A DNA stretch of 64,000 nt from Apostichopus japonicus. Taxonomy: Eukaryota > Echinodermata > Holothuroidea > Aspidochirotida > Stichopodidae. The position numbers and the translations under genes are program-made. The DNA lies in the NCBI RefSeq assembly GCF_037975245.1, contig NC_092569.1, forward strand, positions 33,565,668-33,629,667. The letters are read 5' to 3'. Below, one piece after another: positions 24,286 through 35,205 of the stretch. How positions within the stretch are numbered: position 1 is the first letter of the stretch; each line of letters opens with the position of its first letter. A model generated the notes under the pieces. The model was not told where the DNA came from, did not search any database, and saw only the letters and a list, made by a program, of their open reading frames with translations.

Positions 24286-25540
24286 GTCCGTGAAATATCT
24301 TGGTGTCACATTTACTACAAAGAATGAAGATTTCTTTTCATTGAATTATCTTCCCAAATTATCCAGGCTCAAACAATTACTTGGGATGTGGTCAAAACGT
24401 GACTTAACACCAACTGGTAAAATAACTATAATTAAGAGTTTGGCCATTTCGCAACTTGTTTTTCTTTTTAGTGTTCTACCAAATCCTCCTCTTAGTTTCA
24501 TTAAAGAGGTTAATAAAATGTTGTATAATTTTATTTGGAACAATAAACCTTATAAGATTAAACGGAGCACCCTTGTTAATAAGAAAGTTAATGGTGGCTT
24601 TGATATGACAGATATTGAATCTTTTATTAAAAGTCTTAACTGTAGCTGGGTAAAACGGTATTTTTAGAGAGAGGAAACTGGAAAATAGTTTTTGATTTGT
24701 ACCTAAAACAGTTCGGTGGTGCTTTTCTCTTTAAATGTAATTTCAATAACGAGGCAGTTTCTTGTATTTCTAATATTTTTTGCAGAGAAGTGTGTGAGGC
24801 TTGGGCTGAGTTTAATATTTATCATCCAGACAGTATATATGGTAATGAAATCATTTTAAACAACAATCATATATTGGTTAACAATAAAGTAGTTTCCCAA
24901 TATAATCTTTTAAATCACAGAGCAATTCATGTGAAAGATTTCATTAAAAATGATGGCTCGGTAATTCCATATAACACGTTTCAAGCGAAAATATATATTA
25001 GAAATTTTCCTTTCACTTCGTACTTTGGGATTATTCACGCCATTCCTAGTTATTGGAGGGGGTACCATGATTCTGTTTTGCTCCCAATGAGTGAAAATAA
25101 ATTTAATATGTGCATGCGCACACATAAAAATAACCAAAAATGTTTATAATAAGCTAATTACCGGTCTCTGCACGCCCCCGTCGTCTATTATGAAGTGGCA
25201 AGCTATGAAATTTCCAGTGAAAATAGTTTTGAATAAGATTTTTAGGCTGCCTTATACGGCTGTGAATGACCCCAAAGTATCATATTTACAATTGCGTTTT
25301 CTACAACGTATTTTATGCATAAATAGCTTGCTTTATAAAATGAAAATGGTTAATTCTCCACGTTGTTCATTTTGCAAGAATGCCGATGAAACGCGTATAC
25401 ATTTGTTTTTTAATTGTAGTCACGTTGAGCGATTCTGGGAGGCAGCGAATTCAAATTGCATTAAAATTAATTATACTTTTAATTTGACCAACATTTGTTT
25501 TGGTGATTTTGGTGATATAGATAATCCTGTGAACTTTTAA
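24270..25540 (+). pseudogene. LINE ORF2 part 2: thumb and C-terminal domain
   Basis: Resumes with VKYLGVTFTTKNEDFFS, continues through GKITIIKSLAISQL and NFIWNNKP. A stop lies at 24665-24667, the frame changes near 24690, and a further shift occurs near 25100-25145. The last part has CSFCKNADETRIHLFFNC, the CCHC-like C-terminal motif of L1-type ORF2 proteins. The frame closes at 25538-25540 and is followed by a short 3' UTR. Confidence 0.83.
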
Positions 25541-25864
25541 AAAAAGTATATTTATACTTGTAGGTTGAATAACAAAATCCCACATGTGCACGAATTTTAT
25601 TTTAAGTTTCGCTTTCAACTTGACCTGCACTATTTCATTTCTAAGCAAAACAACAATTTGTGTAACCTTAACGACTTCTATGATTTCTTTATGTAAGCTT
25701 CTTATGTAAGTCTTTTTGCTGATTCTTTTGTATTATGTGTTACGGTATTGTAAATAAATACAGTGGAAAAAAAAACGTAAAAAAAAAAAAAAATGTATGT
25801 CGCTGTAAAAAAGGTTTGACATTCAATTCAATTAAACATGATAGATGAATAGAAAAAAGAAAAA

Positions 25865-26683
25865 ATGCACAACGTTTGCAAAAAAGTCAAATGCCATCCA
25901 CAACTACTGCAAAGTTTTTCCTTTGTGGATATGCAAATCACCCACGTTCACGATGCCCTGCAAGAGACGAGACATGTAACAAGTGTGATAAGAGGGGTCA
26001 TTTTTGCCAAGGTATGTCAATCCAAATCAAACTCAAAGACTTCAGCCTCCCTCTCCACCCTAGCCACTGCAACGAGTGCAGCAAGCCCACCAAAACTCGC
26101 CAAAGCCAGTGTACAAGTTATCATTAACGGCAGGCTAGCTGACTGCCTCATAGATAGTGGCAGTACCGAAAACTTTATTCACCCACAGCTCGCTAAAGCA
26201 CTCTCTTTGGAACTAAAACCTTCAGCGGTTTCAGTTGACATAGCCTCGTCCTCATTATCTGTCAAAACAAAAGGTGTTTGTTATGTGGACATTGTTCTCA
26301 ACAGGCATTGCCATAGAAACGTGATCTTAGGAGTATTACAAGGATTGTGTGCGGATGTTATACTCGGTCAGGATTTCCAGCACAAGCATTCAAGTGTCAT
26401 CCTTAAGTATGGAGGGGATCTCCCTCTCCTAGTCCTATGCGGTTTAACAACCTTGAGAACAGAACCGCCGCAACTATTTGCTAACCTTAGTCCTGACATC
26501 CACGCAGTAGCTGCAAAATCTCGTCGCTACAGCTCAGATGACAAGAAATTTATAGCAGCTGAGACTCAACGCCGCTTACGCGAAGGAATCATTGAGAAAA
26601 ACAATTCTCCATGGAGAGCTCAAGTTGTGGTTAACAAAGACCTGCGCAGCGCATATCACCAAGTACCAACTCAAGGAAGATGA
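25865..26683 (+). pseudogene. gypsy-2 Gag zinc knuckle and protease region
   Basis: In the 25876 frame there is CNKCDKRGHFCQG, a CCHC-type knuckle. After a frame change the 25865 frame carries an aspartic protease with CLIDSGSTENFI as the active-site motif and VILGQDF near its end. The reverse transcriptase start follows (EGIIEKNNSPWRAQVVV). At about 26630 it jumps directly to DLRSAYHQV, so the segment holding the first catalytic Asp motif of the RT is missing. Confidence 0.8.
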
Positions 26684-27053
26684 TAAAAGCTACACAGCCT
26701 TTGAGTCAGACGGAAGCCTCTATCAGTTTACTCGAGTCCCCTTCGGTGTCACGAATTGGGTCCCATACTTTCAAAGGATCATGGATTCTTTCATTGAGGA
26801 AGAAAAACTCACAGATACTTTTGCTTATTTGGATGACATCACCATTTGTGGTAGGGACCAGAAAGAGCATGATCATAACTTGCAAAGATTTTTAGAGGCT
26901 GCAAAGAGAAAGAATATTGTGTATAATGAGAACAAATGCACATTTTTCACAACCAAATTAAGTATCCTAGGGTATCTGGTGGAAAATTGTACAAAGCGCC
27001 CCGACCCCGAGTGTCTCCGCCCCCTTCGTGAACTCAAATCACCTGAAACATGA
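26592..27053 (+). pseudogene. gypsy-2 reverse transcriptase remainder
   Basis: Encodes SYTAFESDGSLYQFTRVPFG, FAYLDDITICG (the YLDD catalytic box, near 26825) and KCTFFTTKLSILGYLV, typical of Ty3/gypsy RT. A stop at 27051-27053 follows. The N-terminal portion is deleted, so this cannot be an active polymerase. Confidence 0.85.
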
Positions 27054-28002
27054 TATCACTAAGACGCACACTTGGATTATTTGCTTACTATTCTAAATGG
27101 ATTCCAGACTATGCTCGAAAGATTCGTCCATTAGCAACAGTCACAATGTTTCCAACATCAGATGAAGCGAATGAGACTTTTGAGAAATTAAAGATGGAAA
27201 TTGAGAATTCAGTGGTTGTTGCCATTGATGAGTCTCCCCAGTTCCAAGTAGAAACGAACGCTTCAGAATTTGCAATAGGAACTCTATACCAAGCGGGTCG
27301 CCCAGTGGCTTTCTTTTCACGCACCTTACAAGGCTCAGAGCGCCGTCGCGCATCAGTTGAAAAGTAGGCACAAGCGATCATAGCAGCTGTGCGCCATTGG
27401 AGGCATTACCTAACTGGGAAACATTTTGTTCTTGTGACAGATCAAAAACCAGTCAAGTACATGTTTGACACTAATCACAAAGGAAAGATCAAAAATGAGA
27501 AAATAATGCGTTGCCAGATGGAACTATCTTGCTATGTCTTTGATATAATCTATCGCCCTGGCGAAGGGAACATTCCCCCTGATACGCTTTCACGCTCAAT
27601 CTGTTCTGCAACTATGGGCACTGAGATTCTGTATGAATTGCATAATGTTTTCAGTCACCCAGGAGTTGTCAGGATGTTTCACTTTGTTAGGTCAAAGAAC
27701 CTTCCCTACTCTGTAGATGATGTCAAGAAAATGACAGCGTCTTGCCGTATCTGTGCAAAATGTAAAGCTAGATTCTACAAACCACAGAAAGCTCACCTGA
27801 TCAAGGCAACCCAGTCATTTGAACGGCTTAATATTGACTTTAAAGGCCCATTGCCCAGCACAAACAAAAACATTTACTTCCTTACCATTATTGATGAATT
27901 CTCAAGATTCCCTTTTGTGTTTCCTTGTTCTGACATAACTTCGTCCACTGCCATCCAATGCCTTTGCCACATTTTCGCTTTATTTGGCATGCCGTCCTAC
28001 AT
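27050..28002 (+). pseudogene. gypsy-2 RNase H and N-terminal integrase
   Basis: LGLFAYYSKWIPDYA and PLATVT connect RT to RNase H (VETNASEFAIG, PVAFFSRTL). A stop at 27365-27367 is followed by RHWRHYL and LVTDQKPVKYMF. The integrase HHCC region (HNVFSHPGVVRMF, CRICAKCK) and the first catalytic Asp (LNIDFKGPLP) are present. The frame is interrupted at 28002 by the nested element. Confidence 0.85.
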
Positions 28003-28020
28003 CCCTGGTGGAAATTCCAG

Positions 28021-28480
28021 TTGAACTTTGGAACTGGGTTCAACTGGAATTTTCTATACGGAAATTGGCCCAAATTTGAACTAGGTTGAAATGGGTGAAC
28101 TGGGGTTCCCAACTGGTTCAACTATGATTTACTGGGTCCAACTGGTTCAACTATGTTTTACTGGGTCCAACTGGTTCAAGTTCAACTATGTTTTACTGGG
28201 TCCAACTGGTTCAACTATGTTTACTGGGTCCAACTGGTTCAACTATGTTTACTGGGTACAACTGGTTCAACTATGTTTTACTGGGTCCAACTGGTTCAAC
28301 TATGTTTTACTGGGTCCAACTGGTTCTACTATGTTTTACTGGGTCAACTATGTTTTACTGGGTTTAACTATGTTTTACTGGGTCAACTATGTTTTACTGG
28401 GTTCAACTGGGTAAACTATGTTTTGCTGGGTTCAACTGGGTGTACTATGTTTTACTGCTTATATTTTTAAATAGTTTGAA
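28021..28480. repeat. Left arm minisatellite of the foldback-like element
   Basis: About 15 copies of a 15-29 bp unit built from ACTATGTTTTACTGGGTCCA and ACTGGTTCA. All the open frames rich in Tyr, Trp, Val and Gly in this stretch come from the repeat. Confidence 0.9.
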
Positions 28481-29644
28481 CTGGGATTCTCAACTGGTGT
28501 TATCTACACTTATATAACACCACACTATAAGAAGTTTTCATTTTTTAACAGTAGACCTATACTGTATGTAAGGGTGTTTGGCCACTGAAAATAAATGTTT
28601 GTTCTTGATCAGAGAACTCTGGGTTTGGTGTGATGACCTAACACAGAGCAAGACACATAAAAAATGGAGAACTCAACTGGATTTGATCAAAAGAAATTAT
28701 AATTATGAATAACAAACAATGTACAGCTGATCTGGGCCCAGTCAAAGAATTAAATGAAACAACTTACAGTCGTGAGGTGCGCACCCAAAATATAACGAAA
28801 TACACTTAATTTAAAAGTCTGTTCTGGTGACTTGGCCTACTGGTGACATCAAGTATTCTAGGACCTCAGATCTTCCACGACATCAGATATTCTACGACAT
28901 CAGTAAAGTTGAACCCAATAAATGGTATGATGAATGTCCGATCCCAACAAAAAGTATCCTTTAATTTATATGAAATAGTGTTCCAGGGTATCCTTTCAGT
29001 AAAATAATGTCAATATCCTTTGTAGTAAAATAATGTCCTTTATAGTAAATAGTATCCTTTATAATAAATGGTGTCCCAGACTGTCAGTTGAATATCACAA
29101 CTTCCATAAAATAATAAGGTCTACAGTAACTTGAACTATGTAAATTAAGGTTTAAAACAAACTATCCAGCCATTAAACTATCTTTCTCTTCCTTTACAAC
29201 TGCTTTGCTCAGATACTCATAGCCAACTGCCAACTCCCTATACCCTCACAAAACTCCTTTGTTCCAAAATATATACACACAGACCCCATTTCCTGTGAGG
29301 GCTAATTTCCAGGAAGAACAAGATAGTTGCCTAGCAACCCAGAAGAGAGAGTTGTTAATCAACCCTTTTGATGTTACAAGACAACATACAAATATACTGT
29401 ACAGATGTATAGCCCTCTGTACAGTGAGCACACCAATAAACAAGTAAAATTATTGTACAAAACAAAACTGTATGTAAGAGCTGACCTTCTTACACTGTAC
29501 AAATGAAGCCTCACTTGAAATAAGATTGATAGTTTAATCATATGTTCATAATGTTCAGTGTAGGGCATCCATATGTTTGCTAGTTGACGATAACTTTCCT
29601 AAAATCATGCGGCTAAATATAGGTGTTAACTTGAGTATAACTAG

Positions 29645-29948
29645 GTTAGGCCCCTATAAGCTAGGGAACTATAACGTTAGGATATGTCTAACGTTAGTAC
29701 TAATTGTACCATGTGGTATACCTAGTAAAGAACCGGTTTGTTAGGCCTAGCCTATACTATAGTCCTACAGTAGGCCTAGTTCACTTTATATAAAGTTTCT
29801 GTTCAATTCCCTATAAGCTATGCAACTATAGCGTTAGGATATGTCTAACGTTAGTAATTGAACCATGTGGTATACCTAGTAGGGAACCGGTTTGTTAGGC
29901 CTAGCCTATACTATAGTCCTAGGTCACTTTAAAGTTTCTGTTCAATTC
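29645..29948. repeat. Tandem duplication of about 150 bp inside the foldback-like element
   Basis: Two copies (about 29650-29807 and 29809-29948) share CGTTAGGATATGTCTAACGT, GGTATACCTAGTA and GGCCTAGCCTATACTATAGT in order, with small indels. The flanking parts 28500-29640 and 29950-30480 contain no recognisable gene. Confidence 0.85.
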
Positions 29949-30483
29949 AAATATTTATAGAGAGCACGTTTACAATCAATTATAATGTTACAAGTATGTG
30001 TCAATAATATAAAGATACTGCAAGATCACAAAGGAGGGAACTTAGCCGCGGTAATAATTTAAAATTGTTGGCAAAATCTGTTACAAATGCGATTATTCTG
30101 CAAAGCTTCTGTTGGCGTATGTGGTTTGCGGATTCGGAATTTATAAATTTAGCGCTAACGCAAGGGACAAATGTCAAAGTTCAAATTTAGTCGGATCATA
30201 CTATTTTGCACTAGGAAGGCATTTTGCCTACCAATTGTTCAAATCGACGAACAAAGTATAAAATAATTTTTTCAAATTTATTATATAGTAAATATTTCAT
30301 ATTTTTAATCATTGCGGTACAAAAATGTAATCGTTTAATCATAACTGTGATAAATATGACAAAGATTTATTTTACACCCCTCATAAGTTGGCTAATTTAG
30401 CATTTTCAATATATTACGATAAGGTTACTGTTTACGAACTTACATTATAATATTCTTGATAATTACGCCTAATATAAAAGCAG

Positions 30484-31010
30484 TCAACATAGTCCAAACC
30501 CAGTTAGGCCAGTGTGAAACCTAGTTCAACCCCAACAGGGCAAGTTCACCAGTAAACATAGTTCAAACCCAGTTGGGCTTATGCAAACCAGTGAAACCTA
30601 GTTAAACCCCAGCTGGGTCAGTTCACCAGCCAATAGTCCAAACCCAGTTGGGCCAGTGCAAAACCAGTTGAAACCTAGTTCAACCCCAACAGGGCAAGTT
30701 CACCAGTCAACATAGTTCAAACCCAGTTGGGCTAGTGCAAAAACCAGTGAAACCCAGTTGAAACCCAACTGGATCAGTGCAAACATAGTTCACACTCAGT
30801 TGGGCCTGAACAAACCCAGTTGAACATTGTGTAAACCCAGTTGAACCTAGCTCATGTTCAGCATAGCCCAGTTGGAACCCAGTAAGACCAAGTTAAACAC
30901 AGTTAAAAACCAGTTAAACACAGTTAAAAACCAGTTAAACACAGTTAAAAACCAGTTAAACATAGTAGGTACTAGTAGAACCTAGTTGAATTTTTAACTG
31001 GGTTCTACTG
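30484..31010. repeat. Right arm minisatellite of the foldback-like element
   Basis: Degenerate copies of CATAGTTCAAACCCAGTTGG and CAGTTAAACACAGTTAAAAA units, the inverse of the motif in the left arm (AACCCAGTT against AACTGGGTT). Confidence 0.88.
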
Positions 31011-31025
31011 GAATTTCTACCAGGG

Positions 31026-31667
31026 ATCCATTCAGATCGAGGATCGGCCTTCATGAGTAAGGAACTACGAGACTTTCTAACAAGCAAGGGTATTGCTAGT
31101 AGTAGAACTACTAGTTATAACCCACAAGGAAACGGTCAAGCAGAACGTTACAATGGCACCATATGGAAGGCTATTACATTTGCACTCAAAGCACGCAGCT
31201 TGCCACCTAAGTACTGGCAAGAAGTCCTTAAAGTTGCCCTTCATTCCATCAGATCTCTGTTGTCCACGGCAACAAATGTGACACCTCATGAAAGGTTTTT
31301 CAGTTTCCCCCGGAAGTCTGCAACCTTCATGGCTTGCAATCCAGGTCCTGCACTTCTTAAAAGGCATGTTCGGTAACATAAGACAGATCCTTTAGTGGAT
31401 GAGGTCGAGGTCATCCAAGCAAACCCACAATATGCCCATTTTGGACTGTCAGATGGGAGAGAGACAACTGTCTCTGTACGTCACCTAGCACCAATCGGGG
31501 AAGCTACCCCAAGACTGGAGAAAAGTACTGATCAAATGGAATCATCAATCGGGGACAATGGCCCAGTAGAACTTGAGCAGGGCCAAGAGTTAATTGATAG
31601 TAATGAAGTGCCTTCTCTGAGAAGGTCGCAAAGGCCTCGAAAGCCACCGGACAGGTTAGATCTGTGA
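31026..31667 (+). pseudogene. gypsy-2 integrase core end and C-terminal tail
   Basis: Continues the host frame after the nested element: HSDRGSAFMSKELRDF with the second catalytic Asp, then YNPQGNGQAERYNG with the catalytic Glu. A stop at about 31374 separates it from a tail (PLVDEVEVIQANPQ ... RSQRPRKPPDRLDL) ending at 31667. Confidence 0.85.
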
Positions 31668-31765
31668 GTCAGAGTTTGTGGATAGTTTGTGTTATACAGG
31701 ACATTTAAAGAACACTTGTAGTTGATTAGTTATTAGTTACATTAACTTTAGGACAATTGTTTAGT

Positions 31766-31905
31766 TAGGGGAGAATGTGATGTTATTAGTAGTATGCTCC
31801 CTGGATCGCAGTCAGGATTTAGTTGAGTTCACCCTCGACCACGGTGCTTGTTGTGTTTACTCATTCTAGTTGGTTAATACCTACAGTTATAGGTCACGTC
31901 AGTTT
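31766..31905 (+). mobile_element. gypsy-2 polypurine tract and truncated 3' LTR
   Basis: A purine run AGGGGAGAA ends at 31775 and is followed by TGTGATGTTATTAG, a plausible LTR start (TG). The LTR cannot be followed beyond about 31905, where LINE sequence begins. No partner LTR exists in the window to confirm it. Confidence 0.5.
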
Positions 31906-33395
31906 TAAAAGCAAGTGCTTATTCTATTGCAGGTGTTGTTGCCTATAATTTTAATGTTTCTATAGAAACTGGTGTTTTTCCTGACAAGCTACAAATTGCC
32001 AAGGTGATTCCAATATTAAAAGCCGGCGATCCTAGCTAAGTAAATAATTACAGGCCTATATTTGTACTTCTTGTTCTTTCTAATGTATTGGAAAGATTAA
32101 TGCATAACAGAATTTCACATTTCCTTAGTAAATACAACATTCTTGCTAATAATCACTATAGCTTCCATAAGAAACACTCGACGTTTATGGCTCTTGCGAA
32201 TGCTGTTAATAAGGTTACATATGCCCTTGATAATAAAATGTATTCTATTGGTATATTTTAGACTTGTCGAGGTTTTTGACACTGTAGATCATTGTATACT
32301 ATTACATAAATTGCACACGTTTGGCCTAAGAGGTAGAGTTCACAACTGAATCTCTAGCTATCTAAAAACTTGCACTCAGCATGTGAACATTAACTCCACA
32401 AGTTCTAGTCTACAAACAGTAATTCGTGGTGTCCCCCGTGGATCCCTACTTCTTCCTCTGTTCTTCATTATCTATATGAATGATATCAGTGCTTCTTCTG
32501 ACAAATTAAATTTTACAATGTTTGCTGATGATACCACTATTCTCTATGACCATAAAGACCTAACAGAATGAGCAATAATAATAGGAAAGTGACATGTACC
32601 AAATGTTTAGGAGTTACTATTCATGAGAATCTATATTGGACATTGCATATCAATAATTTATGTAACAAAGTAGCAATGTCTGTAGGCATTATTAATCAAT
32701 TTAAAGATGTTCTTGATTATAAACTTCTTCTATTGTTCTACAATACACTGATCGTGTGGGTAATTTCTTATGCATATATTGTGTGGGGTTCGGGTAACAG
32801 TTATACTATTACATTTGTACATAAACTTCAAAAAGGGGCTCCATGCATTATGTGCAATGCATGCTTTATCGATGATACACAATCCCTGTTTTAAAAACTA
32901 GATGTAATGACCATTAATGGTGTATTCATGTATCGCCTTGTGAATAATCTTCTACTTGATACAATAAGTAACTGCATACAGAATAATTGTGAAATTCATA
33001 ACCATGATACACGCAGTGCTGCTTTTATTTGTAATATCATCTATTTTACTGGTATTAATCTCTGGAATTCATTGCATTACAGTAAATATCTTTAAGAAGA
33101 ATCTTAACCTCCACCTTATTCAAGCATGATTACTCATGTGTGTAATACTTAGTCTACTCGTCTCTTTTAACCTTTATGTGTTGCTTATTCCCTCCCCTAC
33201 CTAATAAGGTTTTTTTTCTTCTAGCATGGTGGCCAGACTTTGTATGAGTTCTCCTTAGAATTTTCTTTCTAGTCTCCGTTTATCTCAGTGTATACTTTGT
33301 AATTCTTGATTTGTTCTTATAATTATTTGATATACTTATATATATATATTATTTTGTATATGGTTTGCAATGTGATAATAAATAAATGATTGATA
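31905..33395 (+). mobile_element. CR1/L2-like LINE fragment, broken
   Basis: Pieces of one reverse transcriptase in several frames: ETGVFPDKLQIAKVIPILK (near 31970), FDTVDHCILLHKLHTFGLRG (near 32270), RGVPRGSLLLPLFFIIYMND (near 32425), FADDTTIL (near 32520), then CLGVTIHENLYWTLHINNLC and INLWNSL in the C-terminal region. The order and motifs fit jockey/CR1/L2-type elements. Several stops and shifts make it non-coding. It ends in an AATAAATAAATGATTGATAA tail-like repeat. No target duplication was found. Confidence 0.8.
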
Positions 33396-35133
33396 AATGC
33401 TTTAACACAAGAAGTATGATCTAAGATTTCTCGGCAAAGATAATAACGTCTAACAATATGTCTTTGTCTTATTGAAGTAAAGAATCGAGCCACGATTCGT
33501 CCATAAGTGAAGATGCATTTCCTTGTGATGTCATCATATCGAACACGTGGAACTTTGCTACGTGGCTCAATCACGTGATATCATATGGTTTATATGTCAA
33601 TCAGATTCCGTTAAGTATCGTAAGTTGCCAGCTACGTTGTTTAGCATATAGTAGCTTGTACATACCAGCAATGAAAATAGAAGGCATTACCTTGTAAATG
33701 TTTGTGTAAAGTTAAAGCAGTTAAAGTATCTTGGAATCATAATAAATAACATGGTGTCCGTCAAATTGCGCATGGAATAGGTAGTTCCTGGTCATGTTCA
33801 TTTAAAGTGAATTGCATCATTTCAACAGTTTACTGCATGAGTGATATTGTAACAAATAATATAATAATATGTGAAAAAATGGGCGATACTCATAACTAGC
33901 ACAGTAAGTACTGGTGCAACCTGTAACACATGCTACCGTGTTACGAACACAAAGTAAAAATTAATGATGCACGGTTGTGGGACATGAACAGTAGTAACAT
34001 GTGTTACACGAAGCATTAGTAGTTACTGTACTAGATATGTGTTTGAAGTAAAGTAGGTACTGTACCGTTTGATTCCAGTTCACAACTCTCTTTAAACTAC
34101 GCCAATTCGTCATTCAGAGAACGAAGAAATGCAATGTTCCGGTATACCCATAGGCTTACTGATAGCATAAAACGACTAGATACGACTTCATTTTCTAATC
34201 GCGTGTTAAAGAACTCGCACCCAATAGTTGGCACAGTTACTACTGTTATGTCCCACAACCCTGTATCAATAATCATCAGTAATTACTACTTGTGTTCAAA
34301 GCATGTGTTACAGGACATGAACAGTAGTTAATATACGAGCCATGAATATCAGGTGGAAAAACAATATTATTGTTGTTGTTTTAACCAAATTATTGATAAT
34401 TTTTAACACCCCAGTAAATAAGAACAAAACCACATCGTTAAATAGAAATACTCTATTCCGTGATAGGCCAGCAGATATAACTATTCCTGTGATTCGTCTA
34501 ATATCCGAAAGGTGCTGTTTGATATCGATATCTCACTATTCCGAGCGATTTTGTGTTAAAGTATGTGAATACGTTGAGAGCGTCTTTTGCATGCACGATG
34601 TCCCAAATCAGTGAACGCCGAACAAACAAGGTTCTTAGTGCTTATCATTTGCCTTCCATATTCGACTTGATATTTGTTAATTCGTAAACATATGTGGCAA
34701 GCTTAAGACAATTAAAATATAGTCATTTAATTCAGTAATGGTCAAAATACAGATAATTTGACATTTATTGTGTGAGATGTAAACAACCATTCTTATCCTT
34801 TCCTTGTGGTAAAATCGAGAGTTCTTAAATTCTAACTAACGATTCAAGATAAAAGAGCTTATAAGTAAAACAAAGCACACATTTATCCTGTAATGATAAT
34901 GACACATACTTAATATACAGATGTCGATATGGGACACACTAGATTGCATAACATAGATTATGGATCTTAAATGTGACCTGCTGGTAAATTACATGGTGTA
35001 AATGGACATCCGTAAGTATGAAGATGCCTCCTTTGGTAACGATTTCACGTTCATTACTTCTGTCACTGTCTCAGAAGGTCAGCAAGTATCTCCTTTATTT
35101 CGTGCACAAATTTCTCTGTTTCATTTTGGATCA
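33396..35133 (+). promoter_or_regulatory. Upstream region of gene B, conserved in a second copy at 54343-55596 and 63609-64000
   Basis: About 1.7 kb that aligns almost end to end with a second copy interrupted there by an LTR element. Two E-box hexamers CACGTG at 33544-33549 and 33572-33577 are kept in the copy (54480-54485, 54508-54513). The block includes the probable promoter and 5' UTR of gene B, but I cannot place the transcription start. Calling it regulatory is inference from position and conservation. Mildly inverted segments (GGTTGTGGGACAT near 33972, ATGTCCCACAACC near 34248) suggest an old inverted-repeat element within it. Confidence 0.5.
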
Positions 35134-35205
35134 ATGGCAGAACTTCGAAGCAAATGTATTTTCGTCTTTTCGGTGTTGCTGCTTTTAAACTCAAATGGTT
35201 TTCGG
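35134..35205 (+). CDS. Gene B exon 1: signal peptide
   Basis: The 24 codons start MAELRSKC and continue as the hydrophobic IFVFSVLLLL, ending GFR at a GTAAGT donor, phase 0. This is a typical secretory signal. The ATG was chosen because it gives a complete n-h-c signal layout in the conserved upstream block; an upstream in-frame start at 35002 would place the hydrophobic core too far in. Confidence 0.75.

Larger units (their letters stand above)
19580..25792 (+). mobile_element. L1-like non-LTR retrotransposon, 5'-truncated, with nested insertion
   Basis: Flanked by a 13-bp target-site duplication ATGTATGTCGCTG at 19567-19579 and 25793-25805. The 3' end has an AATAAATA signal and an A-rich tail (about 25766-25792). 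The 5' end begins inside the ORF2 endonuclease domain, the usual outcome of incomplete target-primed reverse transcription. About 3 kb of unrelated DNA splits ORF2 between about 21290 and 24285. The intact target duplication suggests a fairly young insertion although ORF2 is broken. Confidence 0.9.
28003..31025. mobile_element. Foldback-like transposon, 3.0 kb, inserted in gypsy-2 integrase
   Basis: The ends are inverted repeats: the left end starts CCCTGGTGGAAATTCCAG and the right end is the reverse complement of CCCTGGTAGAAATTCCAG. Removing 28003-31025 rejoins the host integrase frame exactly, with AT duplicated (28001-28002 and 31026-31027), or ATCC if the element starts at 28005. The arms are long arrays of related short repeats in opposite orientation. 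No transposase is visible in the middle, so it is probably non-autonomous. Confidence 0.82.
25860..31925 (+). mobile_element. Decayed Ty3/gypsy element (gypsy-2) lacking its 5' LTR
   Basis: Order of remnants: Gag zinc knuckle, aspartic protease, reverse transcriptase, RNase H, integrase (split), C-terminal pol, polypurine tract and start of a 3' LTR. No 5' LTR or primer-binding site is visible between the LINE target site and 25860. The integrase is broken by the insertion at 28003-31025. The 3' LTR is cut by the CR1/L2-like fragment. Confidence 0.85.

Noticed and set aside
28091-28470. Frames of 105-107 codons rich in Tyr, Trp, Val and Gly
   Set aside because: Encoded by the left-arm repeat of the foldback-like element; several frames are open at once.
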